Positions 25,275 to 33,827 are shown, counted from the stretch's first letter. The stretch is DNA of 64,000 nucleotides from Mycoplasmatota bacterium (GCA_018394295.1 CP074573.1:2587684-2651683); one strand, 5' to 3'. Numbers and translations are program-made. Notes: generated by a model not told the origin, from the letters alone.

Positions 25275-26318
25275 CTATGCAAGAATATAATCAACTGCTT
25301 TTTCTACCTGATTTTCAAGGTCATCAGGATACCAGTGTCCTATTTCCTGATTGATATGATACCTATATTTTAAATTATAGCGTTTAAAAGTTTCTATCAT
25401 TTCTTCAACTTCAATAACAGGTGTATCTTCTTCACCCTCTAAAAATACTGCTTTCACACCTCTTTGAGCAGCAGATTTTACAGTATCATCAGTCAATATT
25501 GTGGGTTTCTGAGCGCATAATGATATAAAACCTTTTATTGGTATTCTATTGGCTAGAGTAAATTCTATAGATGCAGTTGCTCCTCCCGAGAAACCACCGA
25601 TGATTATCTTCTTTTGATCAATAGAATACCTTTTAATTAATTCTCTATAACAAACTTCTAGATCATTATTAGCCGATTCATAACAAGTTTTAACTAAATA
25701 ACTGCTTTTTGATAATGGATATATTTTTTCTGAATCTGGCCAATCTTTCTGATTAGTGCTATAAAAAACTCTTTTTAACCATGCATAACCATTATGTCTG
25801 GTTAATTGTCTTGATTGAAGGTAAACAACAATGAAATTTTTATTTAATAACTTGTCAGCTTTCCAAAACTCTTTATGATCCTCTATACAATCTCCATCCC
25901 CATGTAAATTAATAAATAATGGATACTTTTTTTCTTCAGTATAGTTTTCAGGTAATAGAATTTCCCATTTAAAACTTGTATTTTCTTGCTCTCGCCTTCT
26001 ATTAAAATCATTTTTCTCTATTAATTTTATATAACTCTTGTTTTTGAAAAATGGATTAGCGAATATTCTCCAATGTAATGGACATACATAACCTCGTTTA
26101 ACTAAATAAGTTAAATAATTTAGGCAATCATCGTATAAATTTAATAAACTATTAAATTTAGCTTTATCTAATATAAGAATATATTCATTTTTCTCCAACT
26201 CCTTTTTTTCAAGTAATGCTTCTCCTTGATGAAGTATACGTAAAGCTTCCTTAATATCTCCATTCTCATAAGGTATAGAATATGTTTCTTTTAATTCATT
26301 GAAACCCATCTTTTTCAT
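25275..26318 (-). CDS. Alpha/beta hydrolase (paralogue 2)
   Basis: 347-residue paralogue of the downstream gene. It has the same helical N-terminal region and the same catalytic signatures: LFINLHGDGDCIEDHKEFW, GGFSGGATASIEF, VFLEGEEDTPVIEVEE and EIGHWYPDDLENQVEKAVDYIL. It differs by an insertion of about 25 residues between the AWLKRVFY and ELIKRYSID blocks. The 75-bp gap to paralogue 1 suggests one transcript. The duplication and divergence may reflect two related substrates. Confidence 0.8.
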   Translation of the reverse strand: MKKMGFNELKETYSIPYENGDIKEALRILHQGEALLEKKELEKNEYILILDKAKFNSLLNLYDDCLNYLTYLVKRGYVCPLHWRIFANPFFKNKSYIKLIEKNDFNRRREQENTSFKWEILLPENYTEEKKYPLFINLHGDGDCIEDHKEFWKADKLLNKNFIVVYLQSRQLTRHNGYAWLKRVFYSTNQKDWPDSEKIYPLSKSSYLVKTCYESANNDLEVCYRELIKRYSIDQKKIIIGGFSGGATASIEFTLANRIPIKGFISLCAQKPTILTDDTVKSAAQRGVKAVFLEGEEDTPVIEVEEMIETFKRYNLKYRYHINQEIGHWYPDDLENQVEKAVDYILA

Positions 26319-26405
26319 AATTATTTCTCCTTACCTATATTACAGACAAATCTTCCTAGTCTTATAATCCATTCAATAATTATCACTTTTTTATTATATA
26401 AAAAG

Positions 26406-26431
26406 AACTCTGACATAAACTTGTCAGAGTT
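26406..26431. terminator. Terminator after the WYL regulator
   Basis: Perfect 10-bp stem AACTCTGACA / TGTCAGAGTT with T-runs on both sides. Confidence 0.88.
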
Positions 26432-26432
26432 T

Positions 26433-27371
26433 TTAATATTTTTCTAATATATTACTACATAATTGTTTTATTTTATCGATACATTCTACTGGCTCAATGA
26501 TGGTTGCTTTATCGCAGTTCTTGATAGCGAATGAAACAAAAAAATCTATATTATTTGTATAAATGTCTAATTCAATTTTATCTTTCATATTCTTCGTTTG
26601 GGCTCTAAAAAAATAATCATCGTTCTTAACCGTTTCATATAGTTTCTTATCCATTACTATTTTTATTTTAAAATCTTTTTTATCACTTTTTAAATTAATC
26701 ATATATTCATCTACAATATATTGGTCATAATCCTCATTAGATACCTCTATTTCTTTAATTCTATCCAATCTAAAACACCGTTTTGTTTCCCGAATATGAC
26801 AATACCCATTTAAATACCACCCACCACTATCATAGGCTAATATATAGGGAGTAACCCTTCTCTTTATATACTCATCATTCTTTGGTGTATAATAGGTAAT
26901 TATTAAATCCTTATAATCAATAAAACTTTCAATTATTTTATGAAAAAGGTTGTCACAATAACTATCAGGAATAATTCTATTCATTTCTAAAATAATCCGT
27001 GATAGTGTTGTACTAAATTTTCTCTTAATATCATCATCTAATATATTAAGAAGTTTGTATTTTAAAGATTCAAAGGAACCTTGCATATTGGGTACTCTTA
27101 ATACTTCTCCCGATCTTAAACAGATTAGTAAGTAAAGAATCTCATTTTGTTCAAGAGGTAAACTAGGTAAGAAGTAATTCTCATCAATTTTATAGCCCCC
27201 TTCAAATCCTTCAAAAGCAACAATTGGTACCTTTAATTGAGATAAAGCATCTATATCTCTATAAATAGTCCTTTCACTCACTTCAAAGGTAGCTGCTAGT
27301 TCCTTAGCCGTCATCTTCTTATTTTCTTTTAGTGCATAGATAATACCAGATAAGCGTTCAATTTTCTTCAT
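26433..27371 (-). CDS. HTH-WYL transcriptional regulator (YafY type)
   Basis: 312-residue regulator. The N-terminal HTH_11 domain (RLSGIIYALKENKKMTAKELAATFEVSERTIYRDIDALSQLKVPI) is followed by the WYL domain around 150-235, with GGWYLNGYCHIRETKRCFRLDRIKEIEV, and by a C-terminal extension. WYL domains bind nucleic acids or nucleotide-like ligands and often regulate stress or defence genes. The gene lies between the hydrolase pair and the serine hydrolase, all in the same direction, and may control either. No operator could be assigned. Confidence 0.9.
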   Translation of the reverse strand: MKKIERLSGIIYALKENKKMTAKELAATFEVSERTIYRDIDALSQLKVPIVAFEGFEGGYKIDENYFLPSLPLEQNEILYLLICLRSGEVLRVPNMQGSFESLKYKLLNILDDDIKRKFSTTLSRIILEMNRIIPDSYCDNLFHKIIESFIDYKDLIITYYTPKNDEYIKRRVTPYILAYDSGGWYLNGYCHIRETKRCFRLDRIKEIEVSNEDYDQYIVDEYMINLKSDKKDFKIKIVMDKKLYETVKNDDYFFRAQTKNMKDKIELDIYTNNIDFFVSFAIKNCDKATIIEPVECIDKIKQLCSNILEKY

Positions 27372-27453
27372 GACTTACCTTCACCTCAATTTATCGACTT
27401 GACTTATATATTCATTAATTAGTGTTTCATATACCTAAATGACTATTGTCTAA

Positions 27454-28479
27454 CTAATCTCTATTCAACAATTTCTCTATTCCTCTTATAATTGGCCAAG
27501 CACCATTACCTGTGTTTGATATAACCGTATAAACGATATCTTTTTCTCTAATAATTGCTGACTTAAAAGATACTCCAGCATCACAACCAACAATATACTC
27601 TTCTACTGACTTCTCATTATATATCCAAATCCCATATCCATAGTATAAATTTTCTCCTTCAGATTCAGCTTTGATATAAGGTTTAATATATGATTCAACC
27701 AAATCTTTTGATAATATTTTATAATTTAAGAAAGCATCCCACAATAAGTATAAATCACTCACTGTTGTGAATGCACCACCATCTCCGCCTCCAACTATAG
27801 GCAAGTTATATACATTAGTACGCCAACCATTTTCTTCTTCAACGTATCCTAAAGAAGTATTTTCAGGTAGTTTATTTAAGGCATAGAAACCTGAATGATT
27901 CATACCAATTGGTTTAAATATCATTTTTTCTACATAGTCTTTATATTTCATTCCAGATACTTCTTCTATAATAGCTGCTAATAGTATAAATCCACTATTA
28001 CAATATGAAAACCTTTCTTCTGGTGTAAACTTCATCTCTTCCTGTGGAAAAATCGGAAAATACTCTTTTGGTTCTTTTAATTCATACCATGGGATAGCTA
28101 CTTTAAAATTATCAAAATCATCTATCTTCTCTTCATCAAAATAATCTGGAATCCCAGATGTATGGGTTAATAATTGTTTAATCGTAATTTCTTTTGAATA
28201 GTAGGGAAAAGGATACTTAATAATATCAAAAACCTTTGTGGTAAATGATAACCTTTCTTCTTCAATTAATTTCCCTATAGCTAACGCTGTAAAGAATTTA
28301 GTACCTGATGCAATTCCAAACTTTGTTTCCATATTATTTTTAAGTTTATTACTTCTATCTGCATATCCTGCAGCATTTTCATATATTATCTTCCCTTGTT
28401 TCCTAATTGAAATAACCCCTGAGAAATTATTCTCTTCTATAGACGACTTAATTTTATTTTCTATTCTTAAATTCTCCAT
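27454..28479 (-). CDS. Serine hydrolase, beta-lactamase family (class C-like)
   Basis: 341-residue penicillin-binding-protein-like hydrolase. The SxxK motif is SGTK (in KFGIASGTKFFTALAIG), the YxN motif is YCN (RFSYCNSGFILLAAI), and a GGGDGG stretch precedes the C-terminal part. There is no signal peptide, so it may be cytoplasmic and act on esters or peptides and not on wall precursors. It lies downstream of a GNAT gene and upstream of the WYL regulator. A palindrome (28588-28601) lies 109 bp upstream of its start. Confidence 0.85.
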   Translation of the reverse strand: MENLRIENKIKSSIEENNFSGVISIRKQGKIIYENAAGYADRSNKLKNNMETKFGIASGTKFFTALAIGKLIEEERLSFTTKVFDIIKYPFPYYSKEITIKQLLTHTSGIPDYFDEEKIDDFDNFKVAIPWYELKEPKEYFPIFPQEEMKFTPEERFSYCNSGFILLAAIIEEVSGMKYKDYVEKMIFKPIGMNHSGFYALNKLPENTSLGYVEEENGWRTNVYNLPIVGGGDGGAFTTVSDLYLLWDAFLNYKILSKDLVESYIKPYIKAESEGENLYYGYGIWIYNEKSVEEYIVGCDAGVSFKSAIIREKDIVYTVISNTGNGAWPIIRGIEKLLNRD

Positions 28480-28587
28480 TGTATTTTTTCACCTTCTTTT
28501 AATATATACATCAAAAATAACTTACTATAATCCCAACACAAGTATTCTGGGTTAATTATACAAAATCATTTAAACATTAAGCAGTAC

Positions 28588-28601
28588 TCAACATGTGTTG
28601 A
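28588..28601. promoter_or_regulatory. Palindrome TCAACA-TG-TGTTGA
   Basis: Perfect 6-bp arms in the gap between the GNAT and serine hydrolase genes. It could be an operator of the latter. There is no other evidence. Confidence 0.3.
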
Positions 28602-28635
28602 ATAAACAATGTAATATGTGACTATTAATCTATAA

Positions 28636-29457
28636 CTATATAGACACCCATTGTAACTCATCAGTGAATTCAACTTTATAAAGGCGGCTTTTTGATATAA
28701 ATCCTGCACTTTCCAAAGTATTCTTTGAATTTTCATTATACCAGTTACATCCAGTTAAAGGGTAATATCCCTGTTCATAACATAAATCTTTCAGATACAT
28801 CATTATACTCCTACCAACCCCCTTTTTACGGTGTTCCTCTATTGTGTAAATACCAAGAGATTTAGTTTTATTCATTATCTCCCCATCTTCAAGCAAACCA
28901 AAGCCAAGAATTGTACGATTCTTTTCTAAAATGAATAATTGAAACTTACCTTTTTTCTCTGGTGCCAATAGAAAGTCAAAATAATTTTTAGATAAACGCT
29001 GAATCAGTGGAAAATCTTCTTCTTTAGCAGGAACTATATAATTTTTTGGGAATTCTGGGTTACGGACAGCAACTTGACCATCAATGAACATATATGCTTG
29101 CATGGTTACTGATTTATGAAAATCCATAGATAATGATAAAAAAACTTCATCAGCTGATGATACAAAAGAACTTATAATTTTATATTCCTCAAGGATTTTC
29201 TTAAATATTAATTGAGAATGCATTAATGCTTTCTGATCTAAAACAAATTGGGTTAATACAGTAAAATCTTTAATTTCAAAAACATTTTCACAAAACGCAA
29301 AATAACCTTGATATATTCCCCTCACATATATAGAAAAAACCCTTGATTTTAAAATGTGTTCTTCTTGAAAACTGTCAATACCAACCCCTAACATCTCTAC
29401 ATACTGTTTAAAATAATCTTGATTTTGCCTCAATGTACTTTCCTTAAACTCATACAA
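28636..29457 (-). CDS. GNAT-family acetyltransferase behind a leader-peptide attenuator
   Basis: 273-residue protein with a GNAT domain in its C-terminal half: YIVPAKEEDFPLIQRL starts it, ILGFGLLEDGEIMNKTKSLGIYTIEEHRKKGVGRSIMMYL contains the acetyl-CoA loop (RKKGVGR), and NENSKNTLESAGFISKSRL ends it. The N-terminal half resembles a second, degenerate acetyltransferase-like unit. The substrate is unknown. Upstream lies its own promoter, a 22-codon reading frame and a terminator (29511-29692), an arrangement known for antibiotic-inducible resistance genes. A resistance-type acetyltransferase is therefore possible, by inference. Confidence 0.8.
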   Translation of the reverse strand: MYEFKESTLRQNQDYFKQYVEMLGVGIDSFQEEHILKSRVFSIYVRGIYQGYFAFCENVFEIKDFTVLTQFVLDQKALMHSQLIFKKILEEYKIISSFVSSADEVFLSLSMDFHKSVTMQAYMFIDGQVAVRNPEFPKNYIVPAKEEDFPLIQRLSKNYFDFLLAPEKKGKFQLFILEKNRTILGFGLLEDGEIMNKTKSLGIYTIEEHRKKGVGRSIMMYLKDLCYEQGYYPLTGCNWYNENSKNTLESAGFISKSRLYKVEFTDELQWVSI

Positions 29458-29510
29458 TCGTTATCAACCTCATTTCTTGTAATTATCTTTTATTAGTTGA
29501 CAAACAAAAT

Positions 29511-29537
29511 AAAAAAAGTCTCCGATAAATCAGAGAC
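29511..29537 (-). terminator. Terminator inside the GNAT leader
   Basis: GTCTC.GA / TC.GAGAC stem, followed on the minus strand by seven T. It lies 54 bp before the GNAT start codon and can act as an attenuator. Confidence 0.75.
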
Positions 29538-29657
29538 CTTTATAGCACAAACAGTAAATCAATAAAAACTGTTGGCAGACAAAGCACAATCTGAACTTAT
29601 CAGTTTTTTTCTTTTATTGATTGCCATTTTATCCACCCTCACTTTCATTTCAAATTT
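29538..29657 (-). ncRNA. Structured leader RNA of the GNAT gene
   Basis: The segment between the expected start site (about 29657) and the terminator can fold. The arm 29622-29601 (AATCAATAAAA..ACTG with a 7-nt bulge) pairs with 29571-29556 (CAGTTTTTATTGATT), and CAGA/TCTG pairs inside. The 5' arm covers codons 3-9 of the leader frame and the 3' arm covers its stop codon, so a translating ribosome would open it. Confidence 0.5.
29559..29627 (-). CDS. Leader peptide, 22 aa
   Basis: ATG 29627 is preceded by GTGAGGGTGG at normal distance and the frame ends with TGA at 29561-29559. The peptide begins MAINKRKKLISS and ends CALSANSFY: a basic N-terminus and a neutral C-terminus. It matches no known protein that I recognise. 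Its place between a strong promoter and a terminator, in front of an acetyltransferase gene, suggests a regulatory leader peptide. Confidence 0.55.
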   Translation of the reverse strand: MAINKRKKLISSDCALSANSFY

Positions 29658-29663
29658 AAATTA

Positions 29664-29692
29664 ATTATATATTACTAGGTAATTTTTGTCAA
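29664..29692 (-). promoter_or_regulatory. Consensus sigma-A promoter of the GNAT leader
   Basis: TTGACA (29692-29687), exactly 17 bp, TATAAT (29669-29664). This is a perfect consensus promoter. Confidence 0.9.
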
Positions 29693-29774
29693 CACAATTT
29701 AATTTTCTAAATTCCCTATATTTATTAAATTAATCTCTGTTGTTCTGTTAATGTTGTTTCAAATAGTAGTTCCT

Positions 29775-30599
29775 TTATTCAACTTGACATTTTTCACAAT
29801 AATAAATACTTCCACCCATATAGGATTTCTTTTGTATTGGGCTTCCACAAATTTCGCATGGTTGAGTGACTGTATTTTTACTTAATTTAGTAACATATCC
29901 ACCTAAGTCACCAAACAAGTCTTTTTCAGTATTTCTTCCACTTTTTAGAACCATTTCATATAGAGTTGATTTAATTGATTCATACAATAATTCAATTGAA
30001 TCTTCAGATAATGTGTTCATCTTTCTTTTTGGATGAATTTTGGCACGATACAATATATCCTGTAATACACCATTCCCTAATCCTGGTATCCTTTGTTCTG
30101 TAGCAAGAACAGGCTTTACTGCTTTATTCTGAAGTTTGTCATTCAATACAATATCCTTAAAATACTTCAAATCAAAATCTTTAGATAATGGAGAAGGCCT
30201 CTTTTTAGCGTTAAGGTAATAAGGATTATCAAATTCATTTTCTACACACCACAATCCTCCATACATTTGAACAGTTGCCACTAAAACAGAGTTATCTTCA
30301 AATTTAATTAATAGCTGACGCTTTTTAGGTAATTTCTCATCTTCTAACAGATATCTCATTCGTATCCCATCACAAAATATTAGCTTCGCAGAGCTAAACC
30401 TGATTTCCACAAATCCCGCTACAGCATTTGAACCAATAACAGTATTACCTATTAACCGATCATTATAATCACTAGGATCGCCATAGAACCATGCGAATTT
30501 ATGTGGTGATTGATTGGCGATTACATCTTTTACTATTTTTCCCTTAAGTGTTTCATTAATTTGTTCTGATAATACAATTGCTTCTGGTATTTCAATCAT
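29775..30599 (-). CDS. Fpg/Nei-family DNA glycosylase, divergent N-terminus
   Basis: 274-residue member of the formamidopyrimidine glycosylase/endonuclease VIII family. It has the H2TH region (NDKLQNKAVKPVLATEQRIPGLGNGVLQDILYRAKIHPKRK) and a C-terminal zinc finger with four cysteines (CEICGSPIQ...YYCEKCQ). The N-terminus reads MIEIPEA, whereas catalytic Fpg/Nei proteins start MPELPE or MPEGPE, so the nucleophilic N-terminal proline is replaced by isoleucine while the following Glu is kept. The protein may use another amine, act only as a glycosylase, or bind DNA without cutting. It starts 41 bp downstream of the GNAT gene at 30641. Confidence 0.85.
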   Translation of the reverse strand: MIEIPEAIVLSEQINETLKGKIVKDVIANQSPHKFAWFYGDPSDYNDRLIGNTVIGSNAVAGFVEIRFSSAKLIFCDGIRMRYLLEDEKLPKKRQLLIKFEDNSVLVATVQMYGGLWCVENEFDNPYYLNAKKRPSPLSKDFDLKYFKDIVLNDKLQNKAVKPVLATEQRIPGLGNGVLQDILYRAKIHPKRKMNTLSEDSIELLYESIKSTLYEMVLKSGRNTEKDLFGDLGGYVTKLSKNTVTQPCEICGSPIQKKSYMGGSIYYCEKCQVE

Positions 30600-30640
30600 T
30601 TTATATCTCCCTTCAAACTATCTAAATTTAGTAATAACCT

Positions 30641-31147
30641 TTATTTAACAATCTCCCAATATATCAATTCGTCATCTCTACTTATTTCTTTCATACCTAT
30701 TTTCTCTAATATTCTAATTGATCCGAAGTTTTTAACTAAACAATCTGCTTTAACTTTTTTTACATCCTCCTGGGTTAATGCCCACTTAATTAAAGCATTT
30801 GTAGCTTCAAATCCAAATCCCTTATTTCTCTCATCAGAAACAATACCATATCCTATTTCAATCTCTCCTCTTTCATTTGGCTCACCCTTAAATCCTATAT
30901 CTCCTATAATTACCTTATTATCACTTCTTACAATCATCCAAACATCATATCCTGATGGTTCATAAGATTTTTTCATTGTTCTCTCAAGTATCTCTAATAT
31001 ATCGATTGTATCTTTTCTAGGCCATTTACCATTTAACTTAAAACCTAATTTTTCAATTGCTTTACATTCTCCATTCAAAAGTGAAACGACCATATCATAT
31101 GTTAATGGAACTAATATCAATCTATTTGTATAAATTCTATTATTCAA
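30641..31147 (-). CDS. GNAT acetyltransferase, RimJ/RimL type
   Basis: 168-residue acetyltransferase. The start YTNRLILVPLTYDMVVSLL and the block GDIGFKGEPNERGEIEIGYGIVSDERNKGFGFEATNALIKWAL (acetyl-CoA loop RNKGFG) are typical of the Acetyltransf_3 (RimJ/RimL/ribosomal-protein) group. NFGSIRILEKIGMKEISRDDELIYWEI closes the fold. The target is not known; proteins or small molecules are possible. It is transcribed towards the Fpg gene. Confidence 0.85.
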   Translation of the reverse strand: MNNRIYTNRLILVPLTYDMVVSLLNGECKAIEKLGFKLNGKWPRKDTIDILEILERTMKKSYEPSGYDVWMIVRSDNKVIIGDIGFKGEPNERGEIEIGYGIVSDERNKGFGFEATNALIKWALTQEDVKKVKADCLVKNFGSIRILEKIGMKEISRDDELIYWEIVK

Positions 31148-31263
31148 AATTGATCCCCCTATAAATCCTACTATTTACTGTATTATATCATTTTTTCATA
31201 ATAATTACTAAATATTTCCATATAAGAATTAAGTTACATGTATTCATATGGATCTATAATAAA

Positions 31264-31303
31264 AAATAAAGAACTGTTATTACACATTAACAGTTCTTTA
31301 TTT
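31264..31303. terminator. Terminator after the LacI-type gene
   Basis: Perfect 16-bp stem AAATAAAGAACTGTTA and its complement, 8-nt loop, T-runs on both sides. Confidence 0.9.
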
Positions 31304-31313
31304 TTAATTTATA

Positions 31314-32282
31314 TCATTTAGTAGTATCCCGTTCAATTAATTCAACAGGAATTAATTTATGTTTATTTGTAAGTTCTTCCTTTTCGATTAAACAATTTAA
31401 AGATTTAATCGCTTCCCTACCAATTTCAAACATTTTTTGAGAAATGGTGGTTAATTTTGGAGTCATTGATTTAGCTAATAGGGTATTATCAAATCCTATG
31501 ACTTGAATATCATCAGGTACTTTTTTATTTAATCTAACTAATTCAGCGATTACATTAGCAGCTATTATATCACTATCACAAAATATACCATCTATATTGG
31601 GATGGCTTTCTAGATATTGTCTAATTAAAATCATTTCAGGATCGATAAAAGCTAAATCTACTGTATCACAAGATAATGTATTTTCTTTTAAACACTTTTG
31701 AAAACCTTTACTACGCTCTTGGACCATTAAAAGAATACTTGGACCACGAAAATGAACAAGATGTTTGCATCCGTTACTTATTAACTTCTGGGCAGCCTGA
31801 TAACCTCCATTAACGTTATCACTTGTAACAGAAGGAACTGAATCATCAATGATTCGATCAATAGTAACAAGTGGAATTTCAAGTTCTTTATACCTTGAAA
31901 GTAAATCACTGTTAGAGGCAACAATTATTCCATCAATATTATATTTTACAAACTGTTTTATATACTCATTTTCCCTTTCAGCGTCCTCATGAGTATTACA
32001 TATCATCACTTTGTACCCATTTTCAAATGCGATTTCTTCTATTCCTTCTAACACATTATAATAAAATGAATTACTTAAATGAGGAAAAATAACACCAATT
32101 GTTTTTGACACTTTCTTAAATAATGAACGAGCAAATTCATTTGGTATATAATTCAATTCCTTAATAGCGTCTTCAACTAATTTTCTTGTTTCCTCATTAA
32201 CATATCCTTTATTATTAATGACCCTAGATACTGTTGCTACTGATACGTTGGCTTTCTTAGCTACATTTTTAATATTTGCCAT
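31314..32282 (-). CDS. malR: LacI-family repressor, probable maltodextrin regulator
   Basis: 322-residue LacI/GalR-type regulator. The N-terminal helix-turn-helix is NIKNVAKKANVSVATVSRVINNKGYVNEETRKLVEDAIKELNYIPN, with the hinge helix ARSLFKK. The sugar-binding core shows TIGVIFPHLSNSFY, IDGIIVASN, IPLVTIDR, SVTSDNVNGGYQAA and IDGIFCDSD. It ends next to malG and reads in the same direction, separated by a terminator, so it is transcribed on its own. Location at the end of the starch cluster, which carries five LacI/cre-type operators, makes it the likely regulator, although a distant CcpA could use the same sites. The start codon has no ribosome site nearby: AGGAGGTGA lies 38 nt upstream behind a hairpin. 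Confidence 0.9.
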   Translation of the reverse strand: MANIKNVAKKANVSVATVSRVINNKGYVNEETRKLVEDAIKELNYIPNEFARSLFKKVSKTIGVIFPHLSNSFYYNVLEGIEEIAFENGYKVMICNTHEDAERENEYIKQFVKYNIDGIIVASNSDLLSRYKELEIPLVTIDRIIDDSVPSVTSDNVNGGYQAAQKLISNGCKHLVHFRGPSILLMVQERSKGFQKCLKENTLSCDTVDLAFIDPEMILIRQYLESHPNIDGIFCDSDIIAANVIAELVRLNKKVPDDIQVIGFDNTLLAKSMTPKLTTISQKMFEIGREAIKSLNCLIEKEELTNKHKLIPVELIERDTTK

Positions 32283-32287
32283 AAATA

Positions 32288-32317
32288 CCGTTACATATAT
32301 ATATTATTTTGTAACGG
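32288..32317 (-). promoter_or_regulatory. Hairpin between ribosome site and start codon of the LacI gene
   Basis: CCGTTACA and TGTAACGG form a perfect 8-bp stem around a 14-nt AT loop. The strong AGGAGGTGA (32329-32321) lies before it and ATG 32282 five bases behind it. Folding brings the site to about 8-9 nt from the ATG. At DNA level the same repeat could be a repressor operator. Confidence 0.6.
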
Positions 32318-32329
32318 GATTCACCTCCT

Positions 32330-32566
32330 ATTAATTATTTCATTAATAAAATAGGTTGTTTTATAAATATATATTTTTACTATGATAACTAATTCATATT
32401 AAGCAACAATATATAATTTTTATTATATAAAATATCACTTAAAATTATTATCATATATATTATATATGAATACTTAGGGGTTGTAAAGAAAAGCAAATCT
32501 TGATTCAAATTCTTTGTAAAATTGTCTATTATGCATTTAACTAGTTAAATATTCCCACAAAGAATA
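32330..32566. other. Intergenic stretch upstream of the LacI gene
   Basis: About 240 bp of very AT-rich sequence holding the promoter of the LacI gene. No further gene is seen. An exact promoter is hard to choose because many AT-rich hexamers fit. Confidence 0.4.
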
Positions 32567-32595
32567 AAAGGTATATTTTATTCAAATATACCTTT
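32567..32595 (-). terminator. Terminator after malG
   Basis: 12-bp stem AAAGGTATATTT / AAATATACCTTT followed by TTTTATTC on the minus strand, 23 bp behind the malG stop. Confidence 0.85.
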
Positions 32596-32617
32596 CTAAA
32601 AATCCATAATAAGTAAA

Positions 32618-33826
32618 TTACCCTTTATTAGCACCAGCCGTAATACCTTCAATTAAGTAACGTTGTAAAGAAACATATAAAGTACCAATTGGGACTGCGA
32701 TTAATAATGAACCGGCCGCAAACATTGTGTAGTTTTGAGCATCTTTACTATTTACAAAGTTATAAAGTCCAACAGCTAAAGTGTAATTTTCATCATTAAT
32801 TAATAAATAACTCGCTAAAATATAATCCATCCATGGAGCCATAAATTGTGTAACAGCTACAAAAGTTAATATAGGAACGGCAAGAGGGAATAAAATTTTG
32901 AAGAATATTTGAAAACCATTAGCCCCATCTATTCGAGCTGATTCATCGAGTGATTTAGAAATACCTGAGAAATAACCTTTTATTAACCAAGTATTAAATG
33001 GAATCTGTCCTGCTGCATAAATTAATACTAACGCAAGTGGATGGTCGATTAATCCAAATTGCTTATAAAGTGTAAATAATGCGATTAATCCCATAAATGA
33101 TGGGAACATTTGTAATACAAGTAAAGTAATTAGACCCCACTTTTTACCTTTAAACTTATATCTTGAGAAAATGTATGCTGTTAATGTTGATACAAATACT
33201 GATGTTATCATTGTTAAAAAGGCAATTTTAAATGTTGTCCAATACCATTTTATATAGTTTGTATCTTCAAATAATGTTTTAAAATTATCAAATGATATTT
33301 TACTAGGGAAAAGGTTTGCTGAAATCCCGTATTTAGGATTAAGTGCTGAACCGACAATATAGATAACTGGTACAAGTACGATGGTTACCATACAAACAAT
33401 TTCTCCATACAGAAGAAATTTGATAAATATCTCTTTCGGTTTATAGATACTTTTGTAAATCATTTGAGTACTTTTATTTGAATTATTTTTTATACGATTA
33501 GATATAATCACGTTATAAATTAATAGTCCTATTAAACCAATAATAAGTAGAGTATAGAATGTATTACTATCAAACGTCTTAACTATCAAAAATAATAAAA
33601 TAAGTATAACACCTACACCAATCATCGGTAAAAATAAATACTGTAACTTTTTAAGTTTACCAACCATCTTTTCATCAAAAATCTCAAGAGCTGATGATAA
33701 TGAAACAATAAAAGCGGTTATGATTAGTAGTACTAGAATAATAAATCCAAGATGCGTTATAAACATATTGAATCTTTCATTAAAAGATAATAGCGTTAGG
33801 TAGTTGAGAGGAAAGTTCGTCATCAT
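32618..33826 (-). CDS. malG: Maltodextrin ABC permease MalG
   Basis: Inner permease subunit of a maltose/maltodextrin ABC importer, 402 residues. The binding-protein-dependent transport domain holds the EAA loop KSLDESARIDGANGFQIFFKILFPLAVP. YIVGSALNPKYG and LQRYLIEGITAGANKG are the typical MalG start and end blocks. Unlike the roughly 280-residue standard MalG, this protein has an extra N-terminal part of about 120 residues with three membrane helices (about 23-45, 63-85, 88-110). It starts 1 bp behind malF. The energy-supplying ATPase (MsmX/MalK) is not in the cluster and is probably a shared one encoded elsewhere. Confidence 0.92.
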   Translation of the reverse strand: MMTNFPLNYLTLLSFNERFNMFITHLGFIILVLLIITAFIVSLSSALEIFDEKMVGKLKKLQYLFLPMIGVGVILILLFLIVKTFDSNTFYTLLIIGLIGLLIYNVIISNRIKNNSNKSTQMIYKSIYKPKEIFIKFLLYGEIVCMVTIVLVPVIYIVGSALNPKYGISANLFPSKISFDNFKTLFEDTNYIKWYWTTFKIAFLTMITSVFVSTLTAYIFSRYKFKGKKWGLITLLVLQMFPSFMGLIALFTLYKQFGLIDHPLALVLIYAAGQIPFNTWLIKGYFSGISKSLDESARIDGANGFQIFFKILFPLAVPILTFVAVTQFMAPWMDYILASYLLINDENYTLAVGLYNFVNSKDAQNYTMFAAGSLLIAVPIGTLYVSLQRYLIEGITAGANKG

Positions 33827-33827
33827 C

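Noticed and set aside
29559..29627. The 22-codon frame as a toxin of a type I toxin-antitoxin pair
   Set aside because: The peptide has no hydrophobic membrane stretch, and no antisense RNA promoter was seen opposite. A leader peptide explains the terminator and the downstream gene better.
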